From Natrinema ejinorense (lineage in GTDB: Archaea > Halobacteriota > Halobacteria > Halobacteriales > Natrialbaceae), in NCBI RefSeq assembly GCF_002494345.1, contig NZ_NXNI01000001.1, positions 434,001 through 498,000 of the forward strand: DNA of 64,000 nt. Reading direction: 5' to 3'. Position 1 is the stretch's first letter, and each line of letters begins with the position of its first letter. Below the pieces are notes generated by a model that saw nothing but the letters and a program-made list of their open reading frames with translations, had not been told where the DNA came from and searched no databases. Below are positions 36,103 to 44,789 of this stretch, in pieces. The translations under genes and the position numbers were made by a program.

Positions 36103-37153
36103 TGCGACGGATCGGTTGAGCACTGCGACGGGCCGTATCGATCGGTCACTACAGCCGCTTGCGGGCGTCTACAACCGGTTGTTCGGTGACTACTTCGGTG
36201 AAATGAACGGGCTCCAGTTCGTGTTGATCTTCGGAACGGCCGCCGCGCTGTTGACGGCGCCGTTGTGGGGGAATTTCGGGCTCGTCAGGGCGATGACCGT
36301 CGCAGCGATCTGGGCGATCTTCGCGATGAGCTGGGACATCCAGAGCGGCTACACCGGCTACATCAGCTTCGGTCACTCCGTCCTCTCGGGTGCCGCGGGA
36401 TACACGACCGCGATGCTCATTCACAACGTGAACCCGGAGCTGTCGATGATGATCACGATCCCGGTGTCGGTCTTCGCTGCACTCGTGGTCGGGCTGCTCG
36501 TTGCCCTGCCGTCGCTTCGGCTGGCGGGACCGTACTTCTCGTTGATCACGTTCGTGTCCGTGTTGATCTTCTATCGATTGATCCCCTCCTTCAGCCAATA
36601 CACTGGCGGAGAAACGGGAATCCAGTCGGTGGAGGTCTTCACGTACGATCCGTTCGCCCGGTACTACTACATGATCATCCCGATGTTCCTGATCGCGATC
36701 GTGCTGACGCTGATCGCTCGCTCGAACATCGGATTGATCCTCATGTCGATCCGCGAAAACGAAGCCGCAGTCAACGCTGCCGGGATCAATGCGACGAAAT
36801 TCAAGATCTTCTCGTTCGCACTGAGTTCGATCCCGATGGGGATCGGCGGCGTGTTGCTGGTTCACTTCGGCGGCGGCGTCGATCCGACGACGTTCATCGT
36901 CGTCGACCGGAGTATCGAAATGATCGCGATCGCCGTCCTCGGTGGGATGAGTTCGATCCTCGGGCCTCTCGGCGGGGCCTTCTTCCTCATCGTGCTCCGG
37001 GATTACGTCCTCACCGAGATCGCGGGCTTTTCGTCCCCGATTCGATGGACGGTCTTCTGGGGGCTCGTCTTGGTCGTGCTCGTGTTCGTCCGCGACGGGC
37101 TGTTCCGGAAACTCTGGCACGGCCTCGATCGATTCGGAGGTGATCGCCGATGA
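36095..37153 (+). CDS. livM: Branched-chain amino-acid-type ABC permease LivM
   Basis: 352 residues. A hydrophilic N-terminal extension (about 45 residues) precedes helices with the LivM motifs MSWDIQSGYTGYISFGHSVL and IRENEAAVNAAGINATKFKI, then GGMSSILGPLGGAFFLI. Pairs with LivH to form the membrane channel. Overlaps both neighbours. Confidence 0.94.
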   Translation: MSSATDRLSTATGRIDRSLQPLAGVYNRLFGDYFGEMNGLQFVLIFGTAAALLTAPLWGNFGLVRAMTVAAIWAIFAMSWDIQSGYTGYISFGHSVLSGAAGYTTAMLIHNVNPELSMMITIPVSVFAALVVGLLVALPSLRLAGPYFSLITFVSVLIFYRLIPSFSQYTGGETGIQSVEVFTYDPFARYYYMIIPMFLIAIVLTLIARSNIGLILMSIRENEAAVNAAGINATKFKIFSFALSSIPMGIGGVLLVHFGGGVDPTTFIVVDRSIEMIAIAVLGGMSSILGPLGGAFFLIVLRDYVLTEIAGFSSPIRWTVFWGLVLVVLVFVRDGLFRKLWHGLDRFGGDRR

Positions 37154-37878
37154 GCCTGCTCGAGGTCGACGGACTCACCAAGAAATTCGGCGGCCTGGTC
37201 GCCGTCGACGACTTCTCGTTCGAAGCCGACGAGGGCGAAATCGTCGGCCTCATCGGACCGAACGGATCGGGGAAGTCGACGGTCTTCAACTGTATCATGG
37301 GCCGCTACGATGTCACCGAGGGCTCGATCCGATTCAACGGGAGCGACATCACCGACGATGCGACCCACGAAGTCGTCAACAAGGGGCTCTCGCGGGTCTC
37401 ACAGGAGTCGAACCCGATTCATGAGATGCCGGTCGCGGGCAACATCAAACTGTTCACGCTCCCGAACAAGCTCACCTCGTTCTACGGCGGCGCGACCGAC
37501 GAGGAGATCTACGAATACGCCGCCCGAATCGACATCGAGGACAAACTCCAGGAGATGCCGGACGAACTGCCCCACGCGGACGTCCGCCGGCTCGAGATCG
37601 CCAAATCGCTGGCGACCGAACCCGAATTGATGTTGCTCGACGAGCCGTTCGCCGGGATGAATCAGGCCGAAATCACGGAACTGGCGGACCAGATCGAACG
37701 CTTCCGTCAGGAAGGAATGACGATGGTCGTCGTCGACCACAACATGGGCGGCCTGATGGACCTCGTCGATCGAATCGTCGTCCTCAACAACGGCGACTTC
37801 CTCGCGGAGGGAACGCCCGAGGAGATCGCCGAGAACGAACACGTCCAGGAGGCATACCTCGCTGGGGAGGGACTGTAA
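37150..37878 (+). CDS. livG: ABC transporter ATP-binding protein LivG
   Basis: 242 residues. Walker A GPNGSGKST near residue 36. The usual LSGGQ-type signature is weak and replaced by a segment around PHADVRRLEIAKSLA. Walker B is LMLLDEPFAGM, with the switch His in VVVDHNM. The LivG family contacts LivM. The degenerate signature motif is worth noting but seems common in divergent LivG proteins; the gene is otherwise intact. Confidence 0.9.
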   Translation: MSLLEVDGLTKKFGGLVAVDDFSFEADEGEIVGLIGPNGSGKSTVFNCIMGRYDVTEGSIRFNGSDITDDATHEVVNKGLSRVSQESNPIHEMPVAGNIKLFTLPNKLTSFYGGATDEEIYEYAARIDIEDKLQEMPDELPHADVRRLEIAKSLATEPELMLLDEPFAGMNQAEITELADQIERFRQEGMTMVVVDHNMGGLMDLVDRIVVLNNGDFLAEGTPEEIAENEHVQEAYLAGEGL

Positions 37879-38594
37879 TGACCGATCCACTACTCGAGAT
37901 CGAGGACCTCAACGTCTACTACGGGAAGTCACACGCACTGAAAGGCGTCTCGCTGTCGATCGACGAGGGCGAGATCTACGGCGTCATCGGGCCCAACGGG
38001 GCCGGCAAGACGACCATGCTCAACGCAATCGCCGGCTTCGTCGACTACGACGGGTCGATCCGCTACGACGGAACCGACCTCGCGACCGTGAGTCCACAGG
38101 AGATCGTCAGGGAGGGCCTGATCTACTGTACCGAGGACCGGGATCTGTTCCCGTACTTCTCGGTCCACGAGAACCTCCTGATGGGTGCGCAGTTCCGCAA
38201 CGACCGCGATGCGGTGCAGGCGGACCTCGACATGGTCTACGACCTGTTCCCCCGGCTGGACGAACGCCGCGAGCAGGAAGCCGAGACCATGAGCGGCGGC
38301 GAACAGCAGATGCTCGCCGTCGGCCGCGCGCTCATGAGCGATCCCGACATGCTGATGCTCGACGAACCGACGCTCGGGCTCGCCCCGGTCATCATCCAGG
38401 ACATCAGCGACGCGCTCGAGCGACTCTCGGATCAGGGGCTGACGATCCTGCTCGCCGAACAGAACTCGACGTTCGCGCTGCGCCACGCCGAACGGCTCTC
38501 GCTGATCGAAACCGGTGAGATCGAACTGGCGGGCACGTCCGAGGAGTTCCACGGCAACGAGTACGTTCGCGAAGCGTACGTCGGGGTCCACTGA
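37878..38594 (+). CDS. livF: ABC transporter ATP-binding protein LivF
   Basis: 238 residues. Walker A GPNGAGKTT, signature MSGGEQQMLAVGRALM, Walker B LMLDEPTLGLAP, switch His region LLAEQNS. Starts on the last base of livG. Last gene of the operon, followed within 50 nt by the first 87-bp hairpin repeat, which may act as its terminator. Confidence 0.94.
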   Translation: MTDPLLEIEDLNVYYGKSHALKGVSLSIDEGEIYGVIGPNGAGKTTMLNAIAGFVDYDGSIRYDGTDLATVSPQEIVREGLIYCTEDRDLFPYFSVHENLLMGAQFRNDRDAVQADLDMVYDLFPRLDERREQEAETMSGGEQQMLAVGRALMSDPDMLMLDEPTLGLAPVIIQDISDALERLSDQGLTILLAEQNSTFALRHAERLSLIETGEIELAGTSEEFHGNEYVREAYVGVH

Positions 38595-38641
38595 GGTTCC
38601 CCGCCCCTCGAGCTTTTTTCGACGGAGTGGCGACCACTCCG

Positions 38642-38728
38642 CATACGGTCTCCTGTCCGTCAGTGCCGGTGGGACGGGAACCGCCCTGCGGTCCCACCGG
38701 GACATCGGGACAGCAAACCGTCTCAGTC
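38642..38728. repeat. 87-bp hairpin repeat, copy 1
   Basis: An imperfect palindrome between the convergent livF and thioesterase genes. Inner stem CCGGTGGGAC/GTCCCACCGG, outer arms ACGGT..TGTCC/GGACA..ACCGT. Its right end includes the thioesterase stop codon. Copy 2 at 39334-39420 has the same length and the same outermost bases (CAT.. and ..CTCAGTC), but its interior is the reverse complement. Could work as a bidirectional terminator or be a MITE-like element. Confidence 0.85.
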
Positions 38729-39199
38729 GCTCGACTCGAGACCGCCCTGGAACGCCGCGACCGCGTCCCGGAACTCGTCCGGGATGGCGATCGGCTCCTC
38801 GGTCTCGAGGTCGACGGCGACGTGGGTGACCGACCCCTCGACGAGGGGCTCGCCGTCGGATTTCCGTCGCGCGCGGTAGTCGGAGGTGAAACTCGACGTT
38901 CCCATCTCGGTGACCGCCAGTTCGTTGACGATGGTGTCTCCGAACTCGGCACCGGCACGGTAGTTCAGTTCAGCGTTGACCACGTGCGTCTGCCAGCCGC
39001 GGTCGTGCATCTGTCCGTAACTGTAGTCGATTTCCCGGAAGAACGCGGAGATCGCCTCGTCCTGAAAGGTGAAGTACTCGCCGTAGAAGACGATCCCCTG
39101 CTGGTCGGTCTCGGCAAACCGGACGCGGTTCTCGAAGACGGGCTGGAAGGTCGGCCCGTCGGGTTCGTGCTCCGGATCGGTCGTGTCGGCATGTCCCAT
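38723..39199 (-). CDS. Acyl-CoA thioesterase, 4-hydroxybenzoyl-CoA thioesterase (hotdog) family
   Basis: 158 residues from MGHADTTDPE. The hotdog signature FAETDQQGIVFYGEYFTFQDEA holds the catalytic Asp about 15-20 residues into the domain, followed by THVVNAELNYRAGAEFGD and the beta-sheet core. The family hydrolyses acyl-CoA thioesters; YbgC/FcbC-like members vary in substrate. Hairpin repeats lie at its stop codon and about 135 nt upstream of its start. Confidence 0.88.
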   Translation of the reverse strand: MGHADTTDPEHEPDGPTFQPVFENRVRFAETDQQGIVFYGEYFTFQDEAISAFFREIDYSYGQMHDRGWQTHVVNAELNYRAGAEFGDTIVNELAVTEMGTSSFTSDYRARRKSDGEPLVEGSVTHVAVDLETEEPIAIPDEFRDAVAAFQGGLESSD

Positions 39200-39333
39200 A
39201 CCAGCAACGCCGTCGCGACGAGCAAAACCGTACCGGCCACGGCAAACGGTCGGGGCACCATCTCTCGCCTCGGAGACAACTCGGTTTCCCACCGGCGACC
39301 CCGTGACGGTCTCCAGTCGGTGGACGCACGACT

Positions 39334-39420
39334 CATACGGTTTGCTGTCCCGATGTTCCGGTGGGACCGCAGGACGATCCCGGTCCCACCGGCGCTGACG
39401 GACAGGAGACCGTCTCAGTC
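39334..39420. repeat. 87-bp hairpin repeat, copy 2 (inverted interior)
   Basis: Same design and length as copy 1, between the start of the thioesterase gene and the end of the PgsB-like gene, whose TGA stop lies inside its right end. Relative to copy 1 the outermost 3 and 7 bases are in the same orientation, while the roughly 70-bp core is inverted. Confidence 0.85.
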
Positions 39421-40980
39421 CGCGTCGCCGATAGCGACCTGTTGGGCGCGCTCGGAAATCTCGGCTTCCATGTCTCGCATGAACGCATCGACCGTATTTC
39501 CCATCAGCATGACCGGGTACTCCCCAGCCAGCATCTCGTCTAGAACCGCACCCGCGTTTTCGTCCCGATCGTGAGTCGTCACGGGAACGTCCACGTTCGC
39601 CGCGAAGATGTCCGTGAACGCCCCACCGGCCCGTGCCCGCTGGATCAGGTCCCGGTCTGCGAGCGTATTCAGGTAGTCCGCAAACGAGGCGGTTCGACTC
39701 CGCCGATCGGCCCGGAGGTAGACGAACGGGAGAACGTAATTCTCCCCGGCGAGTGACCGACGGATCGCCTCCGTACTTTCGATGTCGTTGATCTCCGCTC
39801 CGTTGAAGACTTGCCCGCCGGGGAGACGAACCCATTCGGGTTGGATCGCATCGAGATACTCGTTGAGTTGCTCCTCGGGGACCGGCGTCATGTCCAGCAG
39901 ACGCAGGACGTCGTTGACCGCGTAGACCGTTTCGGCACCGATCCGCCCGCGCTGGTCGTCCGGTATCGTGACCTGTGTGAACGTTCCGCCTGCCCGTGTG
40001 ATCTCCGCCGACAGATACTCGTGCAAAACGGGATGGAGTTCCCCGCTCACGACGTCCGTGCCCGGTGGGACCGTCCGAGCGAAAGCACGTGCGATGTCGC
40101 GTCGGGTCTTCCCGAGCGTATCCTGATGATCCTGTCGGATGTTCGCGATCACGACGACGTGGGGTTTGACGAACCGCTGATTGAACAGCCGCGTCGTGTA
40201 TTCGGTAATCCCCTGGTTCTCGAAGATGGCCACGTTCTCGGGCGTATACGACTCGAGAATCGGGCTGAACTCCCGAAGCACGTTGATGTTTTCATAGAGC
40301 GTGGTGTACGGCCCCGGTCGATCGATCGGGATGACGTCGCCGTTTCGGATGAGCGCCGGCTGATTCCCCGTGATCTTCGTCAGCACGTCGTAGCCACGCC
40401 GATTGAACACGTCGTCGAGCCGTTTGACCGTCGATGACTTGCCACGGATGCCGGACACGACGATCCGAATATCGGTGTCCTCGATGAACGTTCGATGGTG
40501 CCGCCCTCGGGTGAGAAGTGACCACAGCCGGTTTCGAAGGGTGCCACGCCCAACGGAGAACGGCTCATACGAGACCGATTCGTCCTTCGCTCCAGTCAGG
40601 TAAACGGACATCGACCCGACTGCGAGCTCGCGGAACCGCCGTGCTGCGTCGACTACGTTGTCCCGCGTCGTGTAGGTGTAGCTCGGAACCGCGAGCGTCT
40701 CCGCTCCTTGCTCGAGTGCCCATTCGAAGATGCCGCTGCGTTCCTCCCCTCGGATGTGAATCCGAGAGCGTGCGCGATCGGTCGGGTCGACGGTGAACTC
40801 GAACGCGTCGAGCTGTTGGACTTCGGCGACGGCATCTCGAACCGCATCGACTGCGTTCCGTGCTTCCTGTGACGTTTCGGATGGGGCTGGAGCGACTGCG
40901 AGTGGGATATCTCCGTCGTAGAACTCCCAAATCCATCCATCAGACGTTGCGATGACTTCGAAGTGGCCCTGTTCGATCAC
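39415..40980 (-). CDS. Mur-ligase-like amide ligase, PgsB/CapB (poly-gamma-glutamate synthase) type
   Basis: 521 residues. A Mur-ligase P-loop GIRGKSST lies at 177-184, preceded by strand IRIVVS, with the PgsB-like motifs KITGNQPALI (about 202-211), ENVAIFENQGI (about 248-258) and NIRQDHQDTLG (280-290), then TVPPGTDVVSGE. PgsB/CapB ligates glutamate through an acyl-phosphate to build poly-gamma-glutamate. The ~170-residue N-terminal extension (with SGIFEWALEQGAETLAVPSYTY) is absent from classic 390-residue PgsB and is unexplained. It is translationally coupled to the PgsC-like gene (40977-40980). No CapA/PgsA or CapD homologue is adjacent, so the polymer is uncertain. Confidence 0.72.
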   Translation of the reverse strand: MIEQGHFEVIATSDGWIWEFYDGDIPLAVAPAPSETSQEARNAVDAVRDAVAEVQQLDAFEFTVDPTDRARSRIHIRGEERSGIFEWALEQGAETLAVPSYTYTTRDNVVDAARRFRELAVGSMSVYLTGAKDESVSYEPFSVGRGTLRNRLWSLLTRGRHHRTFIEDTDIRIVVSGIRGKSSTVKRLDDVFNRRGYDVLTKITGNQPALIRNGDVIPIDRPGPYTTLYENINVLREFSPILESYTPENVAIFENQGITEYTTRLFNQRFVKPHVVVIANIRQDHQDTLGKTRRDIARAFARTVPPGTDVVSGELHPVLHEYLSAEITRAGGTFTQVTIPDDQRGRIGAETVYAVNDVLRLLDMTPVPEEQLNEYLDAIQPEWVRLPGGQVFNGAEINDIESTEAIRRSLAGENYVLPFVYLRADRRSRTASFADYLNTLADRDLIQRARAGGAFTDIFAANVDVPVTTHDRDENAGAVLDEMLAGEYPVMLMGNTVDAFMRDMEAEISERAQQVAIGDAD

Positions 40981-42173
40981 GCGTCACCGCCTCCCGAAAG
41001 GATCGATGCCTCGAACACGGCCTCCTGATCCGGACGGTCGACGGTCCGCCACTCGACGAAAACCACACACGCGACGACGCCGACGATCATCGCGACGATG
41101 GCGGGGATCCCGAACACCTGTGGAATCAGCGTCGGACGAACCAGGCCGATGAGTTGCGTCGTGGCGAGTAATAGGAGGAACGATCCGATCTGTAACGGGA
41201 CGAATAGCGCCCGCTGTGCGGGAGCGGTGACGTGCCAACTGTAAGCGTTTACGCCGGCCAGGATAGCGACGAAGTAGGCCGATAACCCGCGAGTGATCGG
41301 GAGCGAAAGTGCAAGCGGGACGACGGCGATCAGCGCCGTGCCGGTCGCCACGGAGATCAGAACGCGCCCGTACAACAGTGTGACGTAGTGGACGGTTTTC
41401 AGCCCGAGATACGCGACGACCAGAACGGCGAGATACAACGCGAGCAACCACGTGTTGGCGAGTGCATACAGCGAGAGCAGCGCCATCGCAACGAGACCCG
41501 TCCGGACGCCGTACCGGTTCCGAACGCGTTCCGCGAGCACAACACCGATCAGAAACACGACGACTGCGACCGGGCGTGCGAGAATCGTCGGGTCCAACTC
41601 CTCGAACACGACCGCGCCTTTCAGGACGGCCACGTCGGCCGTCGGACTGTATAGAACTGGCGGGGTGAGGGTACCGAGCGTCTCCGTAAGCGATGGGGCG
41701 ACCAGGAGCCACCCGATCGCGACGAGAACGACGAGCAAAACCGCCGTCGTTAGTAGATCACGGCTGCGGTACTGTGGTTTGATCTGGTGGTAATTGTACG
41801 CCGCCAGTCCGGGAAGGATGCTCCCGATGAAGACCACGCTTCGGAGCGATTCCGGGAGGAAATGCCAGACAGCGAGCAACACCAGGAGGGGGACACCACT
41901 GCCGATCGCCATCGCCACGAGGAGTTCGTCGCGTCCATAGATGAGGGTGCGATGCTTGACGGCGTAGAGGCCGATATACGCGATGAGCGTGCTGATGAGG
42001 AAAATCGGCAACATCAGCGCATTTTTTAGCGTATACACGGCGAGAACCGGAACTGCGATCGTCCCGCCGGTCCGGTAGCCAAACAACTGCGTGATGAGTC
42101 CGACGGCGAAGACACCGAGTGCAGTAACGGTGACAGCAATGATCATTTCTATGTAACGTTCCGAGAGATCCAT
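40977..42173 (-). CDS. PgsC/CapC-like membrane protein, internally duplicated
   Basis: 398 residues from MDLSERYIEM (an ATG at 42185 is possible); ten or more helices. Two similar halves are offset by about 190 residues: FGYRTGG..LAVYTL (31-49) against YGVRTGL..LSLYAL (221-238); LYAVKHRTLIYGRDEL (69-83) against GLKTVHYVTLLYGRVL (257-272); FIGSILPGLAAYNYHQ against FVAILAGVNAYSWHV. CapC/PgsC (about 150 residues) is the membrane partner of the CapB/PgsB ligase; here two copies appear fused. It precedes and overlaps the ligase gene. Probable role: membrane platform or exit channel for a gamma-linked polymer. Confidence 0.7.
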   Translation of the reverse strand: MDLSERYIEMIIAVTVTALGVFAVGLITQLFGYRTGGTIAVPVLAVYTLKNALMLPIFLISTLIAYIGLYAVKHRTLIYGRDELLVAMAIGSGVPLLVLLAVWHFLPESLRSVVFIGSILPGLAAYNYHQIKPQYRSRDLLTTAVLLVVLVAIGWLLVAPSLTETLGTLTPPVLYSPTADVAVLKGAVVFEELDPTILARPVAVVVFLIGVVLAERVRNRYGVRTGLVAMALLSLYALANTWLLALYLAVLVVAYLGLKTVHYVTLLYGRVLISVATGTALIAVVPLALSLPITRGLSAYFVAILAGVNAYSWHVTAPAQRALFVPLQIGSFLLLLATTQLIGLVRPTLIPQVFGIPAIVAMIVGVVACVVFVEWRTVDRPDQEAVFEASILSGGGDA

Positions 42174-42400
42174 TCTAATGCCCATTATAAACGAGTTGCG
42201 AAGGCGGAAGTCGAGGCGGAATCTCTCCGTTTGATGCCGGTCAAATCGCGCTCTACGCAGGTTCGGTTGGCCAACCACATCGTAATGAGAGCGATAAATC
42301 GTCGTTATGTGATACTAATGATTATCGGACACCATCGAGTGAGACTCCTTTCTGCACAGTTAGGACAGCTCCTTTATACGTCACCGACCGACGTTCCACT

Positions 42401-43690
42401 ATGCGATCGACTCCGCAGGTCGTCGTCGCTGGTGGCGGGTTGGCCGGACTGGTCGCCGCGCGTCACCTCGCCGCCGGCGGCACTGACGTGACGGTGTTCG
42501 AACGGGAGCAGACGGTCGGTGGCCGCGTCCGAACCCTCGAGCGCGACGGCTATCGGTTCGATCGCGGCTTTCAGGTCCTCTTTACGGCCTATCCCGCGGT
42601 CAAGCGTGAACTCGACCTCGAGCCCCTCGAGTTACGTCGGTTCGCCCCAGGTGCCACCATCGCCGGCCCGAACGGCCGGTCGACGCTCGCGGACCCGCTT
42701 CGGGAACCGGGGACGATTCCGTCGACGTTGTCGAGTCCGTCGGTTTCGCTCGGGGACGCGCTTCGAGTCGCCCGGCTGTGGTGGGACCTTCGGCGGACCG
42801 ATCCGGCGGAGATCTTTACCGGCGACGACGAACGCATCGACGACTTCCTCCGCGAACGTGGCTTTTCGGAGGGATTCATCCGTGGCTTTATCGCTCCGTT
42901 CTACGGTGGGATCACGCTCGATCGGTCGCTGTCGACGTCCAGGCACGTCTTCGAGTACACGTTCCGGACCCTCGCGGCGGGCGGAATCGCCGTTCCGGCG
43001 GCCGGGATGGAAGCGATCCCGTCCCAACTCGCCGACCGGGTTCGCGAGGCCGGCGGGACGATCGAACCGGGAATCGAGGTCACGTCGGTGACGCCCGGCG
43101 ACGACGGTACCGACACCCCCGTCACGGTCGACACCGACGACGGGAGCGTCGACGCCGACGCCGTCGTCGTCGCGACCGATCCGCCGACCGCTCGCGACCT
43201 CACCGGCGTGTCGACGATCCCGGCCGATGCGCGGGGCTGCGTTACTCAGTACTACGCGCTCCCTGCGGATGCCGACCTCGAGACCGGCCGACGGCTCCTG
43301 TTGAACGGGAGCGAAGGGGGGCCAAACCACGTCGTTCCCCACAGCGTCGTCGCACCCGAGTACGCCCCCGCGGGAACGGCCCTGATCAGCGCCACCTATC
43401 TGGGCGAGCGCGAGGAGAGCGACGCGGAACTGGCCGATCGGACCCGCCGGTCCCTCGAGTCGTGGTACCCCGATCGGCGGTTCGACGACCTCGAGGCGCT
43501 GCATACCGAGCGCGTGCCGTTCGCACAGTTCGAGCAGCCGCCTGGGATCCACGACCGGCTTCCCGACGCTCGCGATCCCGCGGGCCCCGTCTATCTGGCC
43601 GGCGACTACACGCAGTGGTCGTCGATCCAGGGCGCGATGGAAAGCGGCCAGGAAGCGGCGAAGGCCGCCATCGAGGACCTGTCGCGGTAA
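42401..43690 (+). CDS. FAD-dependent amine-oxidase/phytoene-desaturase-like oxidoreductase
   Basis: 429 residues. The N-terminal dinucleotide-binding fold reads VVVAGGGLAGLVAARHLAAGG (GxGxxG type), followed by VFEREQTVGGRVRT, the amine-oxidase FAD motif, and RFDRGFQVLF. The C-terminal FAD contact is VYLAGDYTQWSSIQGAMESGQEAA. The family includes protoporphyrinogen oxidases, carotenoid desaturases and related enzymes; haloarchaea have many carotenoid-related members, but no carotenoid genes are adjacent. Substrate unknown. Confidence 0.85.
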   Translation: MRSTPQVVVAGGGLAGLVAARHLAAGGTDVTVFEREQTVGGRVRTLERDGYRFDRGFQVLFTAYPAVKRELDLEPLELRRFAPGATIAGPNGRSTLADPLREPGTIPSTLSSPSVSLGDALRVARLWWDLRRTDPAEIFTGDDERIDDFLRERGFSEGFIRGFIAPFYGGITLDRSLSTSRHVFEYTFRTLAAGGIAVPAAGMEAIPSQLADRVREAGGTIEPGIEVTSVTPGDDGTDTPVTVDTDDGSVDADAVVVATDPPTARDLTGVSTIPADARGCVTQYYALPADADLETGRRLLLNGSEGGPNHVVPHSVVAPEYAPAGTALISATYLGEREESDAELADRTRRSLESWYPDRRFDDLEALHTERVPFAQFEQPPGIHDRLPDARDPAGPVYLAGDYTQWSSIQGAMESGQEAAKAAIEDLSR

Positions 43691-43842
43691 CCAGTCCTCG
43701 AAACGGCGACTCGAGCCCTCGGGTCGTCCGATCGTGGCGATCCGCTCGATCGCGACACTGTCTCGAGACGAGGACAGTCCCGCGAGTCACGGAGAAACAC
43801 TAACCGCAACGAGAGCCATTGGTCGGGATACGGAGAGCAGCT

Positions 43843-44037
43843 ATGGCTATGGACGAACTCCTCGAGGGGACAGCGCTTACCGGTCGACAGGCGGCGATCA
43901 TCTTCTTCAGTTTTCTCTGTTTGATCTTTCTCGCTGCGATATTGCTCATCGTCTTCAGCGACTTCTTCAGGGGGCTGATCGCGATCGATGGTTCCCTGCG
44001 GACGGTCGACCCCCGTCGGGTGGTCGCTGTCCTGTAG
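43843..44037 (+). CDS. Small single-helix membrane protein
   Basis: 64 residues from MAMDELLEG (ATG 43843). One strong helix (AAIIFFSFLCLIFLAAILLIVF), then FFRGLIAIDGSLRTVDPRR. No homologue recognised. Coding status is supported by composition and by the stop codon being followed directly by a hairpin terminator. Confidence 0.5.
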   Translation: MAMDELLEGTALTGRQAAIIFFSFLCLIFLAAILLIVFSDFFRGLIAIDGSLRTVDPRRVVAVL

Positions 44038-44053
44038 CGAGGACTGTCCTCGC
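44037..44053. terminator. Hairpin between convergent genes
   Basis: Perfect 7-bp stem GCGAGGA/TCCTCGC with a 3-base loop, starting at the last base of the small gene's stop and lying 22 nt before the stop of the convergent phosphoesterase gene. A partly matching sequence (GAGGACAGTCC) occurs at about 43769-43779. Probably a bidirectional transcription end; there is no long T tract. Confidence 0.5.
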
Positions 44054-44075
44054 GATCGCCGTCGATACCGCCACC

Positions 44076-44789
44076 TCACAGCAGTCGTCGACACGCTCCC
44101 AGCGGCGGGAACCACAGGACCTCGCCGCTCGAGTCGTCCCTGACTGCGGGGTGGAAGGCGTCGGCGTTTCGGACGAGCGGCGTCTGGAAGTCACTGCCGT
44201 CTTTCCCGTTGACGGTCGACCCGGCGGCAAGGCTGGTAAACGCGGGGAGCAGCAACACGTCCGTTCCGTCGTCGGTCGCCGGCCCGTAGAGGAAACACGG
44301 TCGCTTGCGACCGTCGATCGAGATCGCCGGATGGTCGTGGCCGACGATGTACCGATCGGCGGCCGCCTCGGGCTGTGCGTGACCGTGACAGACCACCGTC
44401 TCGCCGTCGGACAGCGCGTACTCGGCGGTCGTCTCGCCGTCGAATACGGTCTCGAGCATCGTATCGTGGTTGCCGGGCGTGACGAGCAGGTCGGCACCGG
44501 CCCCGTCGACGGCGTCGACGAGTCGGTCCACGTCGCGTTCCACTCCGCGTGGAATCCGCGAAAACGAGTGTAACAGGTCGCCCGCGATCACGACGGTCGC
44601 CGGCTCGGTGTCCGCGAGGAGCCCCTCCAGGCGTTCGAGGGTGTCGGTACCGTCGTCGAGTGGGACGTCCACCCGCGAGGCGGCCGCCTTCCCGAGGTGG
44701 GTATCGGCGAGGACGAGCGTCTCGGCGGCGGGAACGAAGACGGCGCGGTCGTAAAGGAGAAACGGAACGTCGACGTCGACAGCGGTCAT
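44076..44789 (-). CDS. Calcineurin-like metallophosphoesterase
   Basis: 237 residues from MTAVDVDVPF. The complete five-part motif set is visible: ADTHLGK (D29, H31), IAGDLLHSFSR (D71), TPGNHD (N107-H108), CHGHAQPE and YIVGHDHP. This YmdB/SbcD-like small subgroup (TIGR00024-type archaeal phosphoesterases) hydrolyses phosphoesters with two metal ions. Its ATG overlaps the stop of the archaeosortase gene, placing it as second gene of that operon; a functional link is not obvious. Confidence 0.88.
   Translation of the reverse strand: MTAVDVDVPFLLYDRAVFVPAAETLVLADTHLGKAAASRVDVPLDDGTDTLERLEGLLADTEPATVVIAGDLLHSFSRIPRGVERDVDRLVDAVDGAGADLLVTPGNHDTMLETVFDGETTAEYALSDGETVVCHGHAQPEAAADRYIVGHDHPAISIDGRKRPCFLYGPATDDGTDVLLLPAFTSLAAGSTVNGKDGSDFQTPLVRNADAFHPAVRDDSSGEVLWFPPLGACRRLL

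Noticed and set aside
37150-37878. LivG as a pseudogene because of its weak signature motif
   Set aside because: Walker A, Walker B and switch His are intact, length is normal and the operon is complete, so divergence of the signature is more likely than inactivation.
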